From DAIDHZ01 sp035480255 (GTDB taxonomy: Bacteria > Chlamydiota > Chlamydiia > Chlamydiales > SM23-39): a stretch of DNA of 26,210 nt. The stretch covers positions 1 through 26,210 of the forward strand of contig CAZVXF010000020.1 of NCBI GenBank assembly GCA_964630875.1, written 5' to 3'. Position 1 is the first letter of the stretch; each line of letters starts with the position of its first letter. The notes below the pieces were generated by a model that was not told where the DNA came from, made no database searches, and was given only the letters and a program-made list of their open reading frames with translations. The position numbers were made by a program, and so were the translations under genes. Below are positions 14,908 through 21,818 of this stretch, piece after piece.

Positions 14908-15525
14908 TTAGAAAGCTCCTTTAGCTGAGAGTACTGCGGGAATTGTTTTTGCAATAATCGATAGATCCTGTAAGAGCGTATGTGTTTTTGCGTACCTTTC
15001 TTCAATCGCACATCTTTCTTCGAAAGTGATGTTGCTTCTGCCAGAAATCTGCCAGATGCCCGTAATGCCAGGCCGAACAGAAAGAATCACGCGTGTTTTA
15101 TCCCCGTAAAGCTTTTCGATTTCGTCAAGGGAGTTTGACATGAGTGTTGGGGGTCTGGGTCCAACAACACTTAAGTCACCTTTTAATACATTCCAAAATT
15201 GAGGCAGTTCATCGATGGAAAATCTGCGCAAAATTCGTCCAATAGGAATAATCCGAGGATCATTTTTAAGCTTTTGATATGCATCCCATTCTTTTTGATA
15301 TTCGGAATTACTTTTCAAAAGCGCATCAAGTCTTGCTTCGGCATCTTGATACATGGAACGAAATTTTAGACAATGAATCGGCTTGCCGTGTAGACCTGCC
15401 CGTTTACTTGTATAAAAAATGGGCCCATCGGATGTGCATTTTACAATGATGCCAATGATCAGAAATAACGGTGCGAGAAGGATCAGAACGCAGGCACTAA
15501 AAACAATATCAAAAGCGCGCTTCAT
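14908..15525 (-). CDS. Initiating sugar-phosphate transferase (polyprenyl-phosphate type)
   Basis: This 205-residue protein is a short-form bacterial sugar transferase, a phosphoglycosyl transferase that moves a sugar phosphate from a UDP-sugar to undecaprenyl phosphate and starts a glycan on the inner membrane. It has one N-terminal membrane segment (about 8-28), KRAGLHGKPI, the LKFRSM motif (53-58), and the conserved DELPQFWNVLKGDLSVVGPRPP region with a following VRPGITGIWQISGRS segment. The multi-helix N-terminal region of WcaJ/WbaP long forms is absent, as in PglC-like enzymes. It overlaps ugd by 4 bp (ATGA) and directly precedes galE, so precursor supply and lipid-linked initiation are encoded together. 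Confidence 0.92.
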   Translation of the reverse strand: MKRAFDIVFSACVLILLAPLFLIIGIIVKCTSDGPIFYTSKRAGLHGKPIHCLKFRSMYQDAEARLDALLKSNSEYQKEWDAYQKLKNDPRIIPIGRILRRFSIDELPQFWNVLKGDLSVVGPRPPTLMSNSLDEIEKLYGDKTRVILSVRPGITGIWQISGRSNITFEERCAIEERYAKTHTLLQDLSIIAKTIPAVLSAKGAF

Positions 15526-16859
15526 AGCTTTTTTTGCAGCAGGTCCGGAATCCCGATCGCAATATAATCAAATCCTCGCTCTTTCATATCTGATGGCTTG
15601 TATTGATTGCGTCCATCAAAGAAAGCAAGACCCTTCATACGAGATTGTACATCTTGAAAATCGACCAGTCGGAACTGCTTCCACTCTGTTAATAATGCAA
15701 CAGCATCTGCACCTTTTGCAGCCTCAAATTCATCCTCGCACCAAGTGATTTGTGGTGTATCTCCTAAAATTCTTTTTGCATTTGGCATAGATACAGGGTC
15801 AAATAAACGAAGCTTTGCGCCTGCTTTCAAAAGTTCTTCGATTAAAACAAGCGATGGCGCCTCTCTCATGTCATCGGTATCGGGTTTAAAAGACAAACCC
15901 CAAATACCCACTGTTTTATCCTTCACGCCTCCACGAGGTGCAAAGTATTGGATCATCTTTTGTCCAAGAACTTTCTTTTGCCTTTCGTTGACTGCATCAA
16001 TTGCTTCTAGCAAGATCGGTTCTGTGCCTGCTTTTTTGGCTGTCGCAACAAGGGCGCGAACGTCTTTCGGAAAGCAAGAGCCTCCATAACCAACACCTGG
16101 ATACAAGAAGCTGTATCCAATGCGCGTATCTGAACCGATTCCTTTCCGAACCTCGTTAATATTTGCGCCGACTTTCTTACAGACATCTGCAATTTCGTTC
16201 ATGAAAGAAATACGCAGTGCAAGCATTGCATTGGCTGCATATTTTGTCATCTCTGCAGAGAGAACATCCATGACGATGATTCGATCGTGATTGATTGTGA
16301 AAGGTGCATAGATTTCTTTGAGAGTGTCGATTGCCTTCTGAGTATTTGCTCCGATGATGATCCGATCAGGTTTTAAGCAATCTTGAACGGCCGCTCCTTC
16401 TTTTAGAAACTCAGGATTAGAAACGACATCGAAAGGAATATCGCCTCTCTCCGCACGGATCACATCTGCGACTCTCTGCGCCGTACCCACAGGCACGGTC
16501 GATTTATTCACGATGATCTTGTAGTCAAACATGTGTTTAGCAATCGATTTAGCCGCAGCTTCAACATAACTGATATCACAAGCACCATTTTCACCTGTTG
16601 GAGTAGGAACTGCTATAAAACAAACTTTCGCTTCAGCCACAGCTTTTGCATAATCCGTTGTGAATTTCAAACGCTTTTGAGCTACATTTCGCTTCACTAA
16701 TTCATCAAGACCTGGTTCAAAAATTGGGATCTCGCCTTTTTTCAGCATGTTGATTTTGTCTTCGTTGATATCAAGACAAGTCACCTGATGGCCCATTTCT
16801 GCAAAACATGCACCCGTTACAAGACCCACATACCCAGTTCCAACCATTAAAATGTGCAT
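15522..16859 (-). CDS. ugd: UDP-glucose 6-dehydrogenase
   Basis: Ugd oxidises UDP-glucose to UDP-glucuronate with two NAD+, a precursor for acidic surface polysaccharides. This 445-residue protein has the N-terminal NAD turn GTGYVG (7-12), VPTPTGENG, NKSTVPVGT, NPEFLKEG, and the catalytic Cys262 in GYGGSCFPKD. The C-terminal UDP-binding domain has WGLSFKPDTDDMREAPS. Length is standard. GGAGAAATTC precedes the ATG, giving a clear start. It is the first gene of the glycan block; the only upstream space is 40 bp after the AAA ATPase gene, which contains a weak TGATA/TATCA hairpin. A promoter could lie inside the end of the upstream gene. Confidence 0.96.
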   Translation of the reverse strand: MHILMVGTGYVGLVTGACFAEMGHQVTCLDINEDKINMLKKGEIPIFEPGLDELVKRNVAQKRLKFTTDYAKAVAEAKVCFIAVPTPTGENGACDISYVEAAAKSIAKHMFDYKIIVNKSTVPVGTAQRVADVIRAERGDIPFDVVSNPEFLKEGAAVQDCLKPDRIIIGANTQKAIDTLKEIYAPFTINHDRIIVMDVLSAEMTKYAANAMLALRISFMNEIADVCKKVGANINEVRKGIGSDTRIGYSFLYPGVGYGGSCFPKDVRALVATAKKAGTEPILLEAIDAVNERQKKVLGQKMIQYFAPRGGVKDKTVGIWGLSFKPDTDDMREAPSLVLIEELLKAGAKLRLFDPVSMPNAKRILGDTPQITWCEDEFEAAKGADAVALLTEWKQFRLVDFQDVQSRMKGLAFFDGRNQYKPSDMKERGFDYIAIGIPDLLQKKL

Positions 16860-16899
16860 TGAATTTCTCCTTTAGCAATGATAGTTCTTATCACAACAC

Positions 16900-18210
16900 T
16901 CAAATTCGTTCAAGGAAGATACGAAGTTTTTCAATGAGGTAAAGAGGGCAGTTGAGAACATCACCATCAATACGTAAGTTCATTGGGGAGGATCGGATCA
17001 GAATTTTAGGATGATATTTTTCGGCGTAAACTTGGAGACTTTTTTTCTTCGAGCCGTTGCCAGATTTGACTTCTAAAGGAACGATTGCCTCATCAATTTC
17101 TACAATAAAATCGATTTTCGCTTTGCCTTCGCTTGCCCAATAAAACAGCAGAAATTTACTATGAACAAGTTCTTGTGTGATATAGTTTTCTGTGATTGCA
17201 CCTTTAAACTCTTGGAACTGTTCATTCTTGTAAATGAGCGTTTTTGCAGAGAGCTGGGTCATTGCTCCTAATAATCCAACATCGACGAGATAGATTTTAA
17301 ACGCATTCATATCCGCGTATGCAGAGAGAGGAATTTTTGGAGTGCTGATCAATTGTACTTTATAAATCAATCCTGCTTCAATCAGCCATTGTAATGCACC
17401 TTCAAACTCCTTAGCGCGACTTCCTTCTCTCACCGCAGAATAGATGAATTTTTTATTTTCTTTTGCTAATTGATTGGGTATTGCATTCCAAACTTGATTA
17501 ATTTTCATGATGTGTTCTTTGGGAGCATGCTTTGCAAAATCTAAGCTGTACGCATTGAGTATTGCTGTTTGGATTTTTCTCACTTTAGAAACATTTTGTG
17601 AGGAGATATATTCTGCAACAGCTTCGGGCATTCCTCCTACAAAAAGATACTCTCGAAAATGTCCTAATATTTTTTCATGGAGATTTGGAGGTAGAGGATC
17701 TATCGTTTTTATTTCTTCGATATATTTTTTTAAAAGATTCTCATTGAGTGCTTCTAAGAATTCGAGAAAACTGAGTGGAAAAAGTGTAAGAAATTGCACT
17801 TTGCCAACAGGAAATCCTTTTACGTGCGCGAGTTTCACTCCTAAAAGAGATCCTGCAGATACAATATGTTGTAATGGCGCCTCTTCACAGAAGTATTTAA
17901 GACTATTGAGGGCGTTGGGGCACTCTTGAATTTCATCAAAAATAATGAGTGTTTGTCCTTCAATGATTTCTGTATTCATCTCTATCGTTAATGCCTTTAG
18001 AATTGCTTTAGGATCCAAGCTCACGTCAAAGAGTTTGCGCACTCGCGGATTGTCTTCAAAATTTATATAGATGGAATTTTTGTATTCCTCATTTCCAAAT
18101 TTTTTCAGAATGAATGTTTTTCCTACTTGACGGGCTCCTATCAAGAGCAACGGTTTCCGATTTTTCTCCTGTTTCCAAGAGCGGAGGTTTTCCATGATTT
18201 TTCGCTTCAT
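16900..18210 (-). CDS. AAA_14/DUF4143-type ATP-binding protein
   Basis: This 436-residue protein has an N-terminal AAA+ ATPase domain with Walker A GARQVGKT (25-32) and Walker B LIIFDEIQ (87-94). A winged-helix-like middle part follows, then a C-terminal DUF4143 domain (about 220-400) ending in a nuclease-like KIDFIVE...VPLEVKSG segment, as in PD-(D/E)XK folds. Such genes are widespread, patchy across genomes and of unclear function; they are often treated as accessory and possibly defence- or mobile-element-linked. No ribosome-binding site is visible before the ATG at 18210. It separates the conserved lolD-like gene from ugd, consistent with insertion. Three degenerate repeats lie just upstream. 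Confidence 0.88.
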   Translation of the reverse strand: MKRKIMENLRSWKQEKNRKPLLLIGARQVGKTFILKKFGNEEYKNSIYINFEDNPRVRKLFDVSLDPKAILKALTIEMNTEIIEGQTLIIFDEIQECPNALNSLKYFCEEAPLQHIVSAGSLLGVKLAHVKGFPVGKVQFLTLFPLSFLEFLEALNENLLKKYIEEIKTIDPLPPNLHEKILGHFREYLFVGGMPEAVAEYISSQNVSKVRKIQTAILNAYSLDFAKHAPKEHIMKINQVWNAIPNQLAKENKKFIYSAVREGSRAKEFEGALQWLIEAGLIYKVQLISTPKIPLSAYADMNAFKIYLVDVGLLGAMTQLSAKTLIYKNEQFQEFKGAITENYITQELVHSKFLLFYWASEGKAKIDFIVEIDEAIVPLEVKSGNGSKKKSLQVYAEKYHPKILIRSSPMNLRIDGDVLNCPLYLIEKLRIFLERI

Positions 18211-18242
18211 AATTTTATTTTACCAATAAATCACATTTATTG

Positions 18243-18322
18243 GTTCCAAAAAGTGTTGTTCATTGCGATTATTCGTTCCAAAAAGTGTAATAAATGAGCG
18301 ATTTTTCGTTCCGAAAAATGTT
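18243..18322 (-). repeat. Three degenerate direct repeats, about 33 bp apart
   Basis: On the minus strand, AACACTTTTTGGAAC-like units occur at 18243-18257, 18275-18289 and 18308-18322. The centre-to-centre spacing of 32-33 bp equals about three helical turns. The similarity extends into an AATAATCGC-like flank. The third unit, with two changes, overlaps the last bases of the lolD-like gene. They lie 33-112 bp upstream of the AAA ATPase start, where an autoregulatory operator would be expected. Minus-strand translation gives a repeated FGT(K/N)NR peptide, so they could alternatively be a degraded coding repeat. Confidence 0.65.
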
Positions 18323-19010
18323 AACGTACTGATGATAAGGTAGATAGAATTTGTGGCTTTTGAAGGATTAGAGATCCTCCTGCAAGTGAGTATTTTTTCT
18401 GACATAAAGAGGCGAGGGCTTCATCATGTGTCACTAAAATAAGGCCTTTTTTCTTTGTCTCAACCAGATTCAAGAGAAGCTCGCCGATTGCCTCGCTATT
18501 TGCTTGATCAAGGTTGCCGGTCGGTTCGTCTGCTAAAATCAGATCAGGATCGTTGCAAAGCGCTCGAGCGATTGCAACGCGCTGTCTTTCACCGCCTGAA
18601 AGAAGTTTGGTTGGGAAGTTTGCGCGATCAACAAGTCCCACTTGTTCGAGTAAATAAAGACCATAGGCCTTTGAGGCAGGTTTTCTTGCGATCCATGAAG
18701 GCATGAGAACGTTTTCAAGCGTTGAAAAATCCTCGAGAAGATTGTAAGACTGAAAGATAAAGCCAATATGTTGATTGCGGATTTTAGGGCCTTTAGATTT
18801 TGAAAAAAGGGTATTGGCAATCCAGATCTCTCCGCTGTCAGGAGCTTCTAAAGTTCCCAGAATATGAAGAAGCGTTGTTTTTCCACTGCCAGACTTACCC
18901 GTAATTGCCATTGATTCTCCAGCAGAGAGTGTGAGCGAAATATCATGGAAAAGGGGAGTTGTGACGGGAAAGTGAAACGATTTAGAGATGTTTTTTGCTT
19001 GAAGAATCAT
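18321..19010 (-). CDS. lolD: LolD-like ABC transporter ATPase
   Basis: This ATPase powers release of lipoproteins from the inner membrane to the periplasmic carrier, together with a LolC/E-type permease. The 229-residue protein has Walker A GKSGSGKT (38-45), Q-loop Gln87 in FIFQSYNLL, the signature LSGGERQ (137-143), Walker B LILADE (157-162) and the switch His in VTHDEA. The YNLLEDFSTLENV stretch is typical of the LolD/MacB group. Its ATG overlaps the permease stop (ATGA). The order rpmG, permease, ATPase is also seen in Chlamydia trachomatis. MacB- or FtsE-type function is the alternative, but the linked permease favours Lol. Confidence 0.88.
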   Translation of the reverse strand: MILQAKNISKSFHFPVTTPLFHDISLTLSAGESMAITGKSGSGKTTLLHILGTLEAPDSGEIWIANTLFSKSKGPKIRNQHIGFIFQSYNLLEDFSTLENVLMPSWIARKPASKAYGLYLLEQVGLVDRANFPTKLLSGGERQRVAIARALCNDPDLILADEPTGNLDQANSEAIGELLLNLVETKKKGLILVTHDEALASLCQKKYSLAGGSLILQKPQILSTLSSVR

Positions 19011-20455
19011 TCTGCCCTCAATGCAAGTGAGGGGCGAATGCGGCTTGCTTTGATTGCAGGGATAAGGCCTGCAATCAAGGAAATTAAGGGTGTGATTAGC
19101 AATACAAAAGTGAGTGCTTCCATACTCAATGAATCTGGGAGAGTTTGCCCGAAAAAAGCAGGATTAAACGCTGTTCTGCCTTGCAAATAGCTTAACGCTG
19201 CGACAAGAGAATTGATGTGATGCAATGTGAAGGTAGCAAGAAGCGATCCAATCATTCCGCTCAATGTTCCCATAATAGCGCCGCAGCTACTGAAAATGAT
19301 CGCAATGCTTTTGAATGAGGCTCCCATTGATTGAAGAATGGCAATTTCCTTTTTCTTGTCGTTCACAAGTAAAACAAGAAGAGAAATGATATTGCAGCAT
19401 GCAACAATCAAGATAATCGAGGCGACAATGAGAAGAAGCGTTCTGTCTGAGCGAAATTGATGGAGTAAGTCTTTTGCGAATTCGAAATCTTCATAAGAGG
19501 TCACTTTCCAATATTTTCCAAGCCCTGCTTGGCTGATCTTTTTTGTGAGCTCTTCTTGAAGATGTTTTGCCTTTGATAAATCGTCAATCCAGACAAAAAC
19601 GCCATTTGTCGGGGTTCCATCAGGTGAAAATGTTTGCGTGCTTGCGTGAATTGTACGCGTTAATTCCTTCGGAACAAGAATGCATTTATTCCCGACAGAC
19701 ATTACGCCTGGATCATAAAATCCCACCACTCGAAAGTGAATTTTTTGTTCTTGCATCGAACTTGCGGTGAAAGCCGCAAAACTAAACGTTCCTTTATCGC
19801 CGCACTCGATCCCATGTTCGCGGTAGTTTTTCGGTAAGATCGCAAAGGTCTCTAATCCGACATCTGGAAGAATCAATTTTCCCTTTTCAAAATGAGCATA
19901 TTTTTCATCCGGAATTAAAAGAGAAGATAGGTTCGGATTCTTGTCTGGTAACGAGAGTAGAAACGACATTTGAGAAATCATTGACCCTGAATTTTTTAGA
20001 CGGAGTTGTAAAAAAGCGCCGCTAATCTCGTAATCCTGAAAGGTCAGTTTTTCCTTTTCAAGAATATCGTAGAGTTCCTTGACAGGATCAATGTTGTCTC
20101 TATGCAGGTTGGAAGGTAATTCGTAATCAGTTTCATCAGAATAGGGATCAAACAGAGGGCTTTCTGCTTTTTCGCCGATTGTTTTTAAAGAGTAATTTGA
20201 ACGAGAGGAATGCGCATCCACCTGGTAATAGTAGGAATGATAGTATTCAGGAGTCGGAGAAATGCGAAGAGGTGCGTGTAGCGATGTAATTTTCTTGAGC
20301 CAGTTTTTTTCAATCCCAGCAGTTACAGAAAGAAATACAAGAACAAGCCAGACTACTAAAGAAATGACCACGACCGACATAAAGGAAATGAGAGTCGCGG
20401 ATAAAGATCTTTTTTTGGGCAGTAGGTATTTAAGAGCTATTCGCAGCTCAAACAC
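19007..20455 (-). CDS. lolE: LolC/LolE-type lipoprotein-releasing permease
   Basis: This 482-residue inner-membrane permease has the FtsX/LolC topology: one helix near 22-46, a large periplasmic domain (about 47-338), and three C-terminal helices (about 340-364, 385-409 and 447-468). The cytoplasmic coupling segment NDKKKEIAILQSMGAS (365-380) and the final PAIKASRIRPSLALR are hallmarks. It works with the ATPase encoded next. The start is GTG at 20455, only 5 bp after the rpmG stop and with no good ribosome-binding site, so reinitiation is likely. A single permease, probably acting as a homodimer, replaces the separate LolC and LolE of enterobacteria. Confidence 0.88.
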   Translation of the reverse strand: MFELRIALKYLLPKKRSLSATLISFMSVVVISLVVWLVLVFLSVTAGIEKNWLKKITSLHAPLRISPTPEYYHSYYYQVDAHSSRSNYSLKTIGEKAESPLFDPYSDETDYELPSNLHRDNIDPVKELYDILEKEKLTFQDYEISGAFLQLRLKNSGSMISQMSFLLSLPDKNPNLSSLLIPDEKYAHFEKGKLILPDVGLETFAILPKNYREHGIECGDKGTFSFAAFTASSMQEQKIHFRVVGFYDPGVMSVGNKCILVPKELTRTIHASTQTFSPDGTPTNGVFVWIDDLSKAKHLQEELTKKISQAGLGKYWKVTSYEDFEFAKDLLHQFRSDRTLLLIVASIILIVACCNIISLLVLLVNDKKKEIAILQSMGASFKSIAIIFSSCGAIMGTLSGMIGSLLATFTLHHINSLVAALSYLQGRTAFNPAFFGQTLPDSLSMEALTFVLLITPLISLIAGLIPAIKASRIRPSLALRAE

Positions 20456-20460
20456 AAAGA

Positions 20461-20622
20461 CTACTTAGCTTCTTTGTACATCACATGACGACGGAGAGTA
20501 GGATCATATTTTTTGAGTTCCATTCTCTCTGTTGTGTTTCTCTTATTTTTGATAGTCCAGTAGCAATCGTGAGATTCTGAACTTTTTAAACGAACTTTTT
20601 CGCGTGCGCCTTTTTTTGCCAT
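20461..20622 (-). CDS. rpmG: 50S ribosomal protein L33
   Basis: This 53-residue protein is L33 of the large subunit. The sequence begins MAKKGAREKVRLKSSES and contains the L33 signature YWTIKNKRNTTERMELKKYDP followed by LRRHV and ending KEAK, close to chlamydial L33. It lacks the two CxxC zinc knuckles, having only Cys20, so it is the zinc-independent form. GGAATT lies before the ATG. It is followed after 5 bp by the lolE-like gene. The gap of 45 bp to the upstream tsaD gene suggests a possible shared transcript. Confidence 0.97.
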   Translation of the reverse strand: MAKKGAREKVRLKSSESHDCYWTIKNKRNTTERMELKKYDPTLRRHVMYKEAK

Positions 20623-20667
20623 AGGAAATTCCTTTTTTGAAGAATAAGTATAACGACCACTTTAAAT

Positions 20668-21660
20668 TTATGCAATTGGAATACGAGGTAAGGCCTCAAT
20701 ATCAAGAGGATCGCTGACAGGGTTACGAAGATATTTTTGAAACCCAAGTCCTGCAATCATAGCTGCATTATCTAAACATAAATCTTTACTTGGCCAAAAA
20801 ATGTCGAGTTCTGGAAATTTTTGCTTAAACATTTCTCGTAAGCGAAGATTATTGCAAACCCCCCCACCCAGATAAATAGCCTTAGATGGAAATTTTTTTA
20901 GAGCACGTTCAGTCTTATTTACAATATCCGAAAAAGCTGCCTCCTGAAATGAGGCTGCAATATCAGCTTTTTCTTGAATCGAAAGATCCTTATCTTTTGT
21001 TGCATAGAGAACACTTGTTTTAATCCCACTAAAAGAAAAATCCATTGGACTTCGTTTGACAAAACCTGCTCGAAATGGATGAGCTTTTGAATTGCCCTCG
21101 ATTGCCATTTTTTCTACATGAGGTCCGCCAGGATAGGGAAGTCCTAAAAGAACTGCTACCTTATCAAAAGCCTCTCCAATCGCGTCGTCAACGGTCGTAG
21201 CTATTGGAGTATAATGACCCAAATCATGCACTTGAAGAAGTAGGGTATGGCCTCCCGAAAGAACCAATCCCAAAGCTGGAAATACTTTTTCTCTATTGAT
21301 CATCGCAGCGTAGAGATGAGCTTCCACATGGTTGACGCCAATGAAAGGTTGATTCCAACCAATCGCCAATCCCTTTGCTGCTTGCATGCCGATCAACAAT
21401 GCACCCATCAATCCAGGACCTCTCGCAACAGCAATCAGATCGATATCTTGAGGTGTGACTTTGGCTTTTTCCATCGCTTCGCGAATCACCGGAATGATCG
21501 CTTCAATATGTCGGCGACAAGCAAGCTCTGGAAATACGCCTCCATATTGCGCATGAATCTCCGCAGAAGTAGCGGTGACAAGAGAGAGGATTTCCTCGCC
21601 ATTCCTCACAATTGAGGCGGAGGTCTCATCGCAAGTACTTTCAATGCCTAATGTGATCAT
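20668..21660 (-). CDS. tsaD: tRNA N6-threonylcarbamoyladenosine synthase subunit
   Basis: TsaD transfers the threonylcarbamoyl group to A37 of ANN-decoding tRNAs with TsaB and TsaE. This 330-residue ASKHA-fold protein begins with GIESTCDETSAS and has the metal-binding pair His111 and His115 in HVEAH, the GHT phosphate loop (LVLSGGHTLLL), DAIGEAFDK, GGPHVEK and a C-terminal GGGVCNN motif with DNAAMIAGLG. Length is standard. No ribosome-binding site precedes the ATG, and a TATAAT lies just 8 bp upstream, so the message may be leaderless. It is divergent from the propeller/FN3 genes. Confidence 0.97.
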   Translation of the reverse strand: MITLGIESTCDETSASIVRNGEEILSLVTATSAEIHAQYGGVFPELACRRHIEAIIPVIREAMEKAKVTPQDIDLIAVARGPGLMGALLIGMQAAKGLAIGWNQPFIGVNHVEAHLYAAMINREKVFPALGLVLSGGHTLLLQVHDLGHYTPIATTVDDAIGEAFDKVAVLLGLPYPGGPHVEKMAIEGNSKAHPFRAGFVKRSPMDFSFSGIKTSVLYATKDKDLSIQEKADIAASFQEAAFSDIVNKTERALKKFPSKAIYLGGGVCNNLRLREMFKQKFPELDIFWPSKDLCLDNAAMIAGLGFQKYLRNPVSDPLDIEALPRIPIA

Positions 21661-21667
21661 GCCAAAG

Positions 21668-21673
21668 ATTATA
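21668..21673 (-). promoter_or_regulatory. Possible -10 element of tsaD
   Basis: TATAAT on the minus strand ends 7 bp before the tsaD ATG at 21660. Normal spacing would place the transcription start at or within one base of the ATG, consistent with a leaderless mRNA. No good -35 is visible. Confidence 0.35.
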
Positions 21674-21709
21674 GGCTAGGCCCGATTTTTTTTATGATTT
21701 AAAAAAATC

Positions 21710-21810
21710 TTTACCAAGTTTTAAGAAATCTTTATGCTATCTTAATTAGAAAAGTTAGGTTCGTGAAAGTCTGAGGACGAGCTTAGCTAGCCAACCTCTC
21801 AGATAAAGGA
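21710..21810 (+). promoter_or_regulatory. Promoter and structured 5' leader of the propeller/FN3 operon
   Basis: TTTACC (21710-21715) and TATGCT (21733-21738) are separated by 17 bp and form a reasonable housekeeping promoter. Downstream, TCTGAG (21770-21775) pairs with CTCAGA (21798-21803) around a GC-rich loop. This hairpin sits immediately before the AAAGGA ribosome-binding site (21805-21810) and could affect translation or mRNA stability. Confidence 0.35.
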
Positions 21811-21818
21811 TGAGTGTC

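Noticed and set aside
18243..18322. CRISPR array
   Set aside because: Only three imperfect 15-bp units with 17-18-bp intervals that are themselves partly similar; no cas genes nearby.
18220..18405. 61-codon minus-strand ORF with FGT(K/N)NR repeats as a small gene
   Set aside because: It overlaps the end of the lolD-like gene in another frame, lacks a ribosome-binding site, and its repeats are better explained as DNA repeats.
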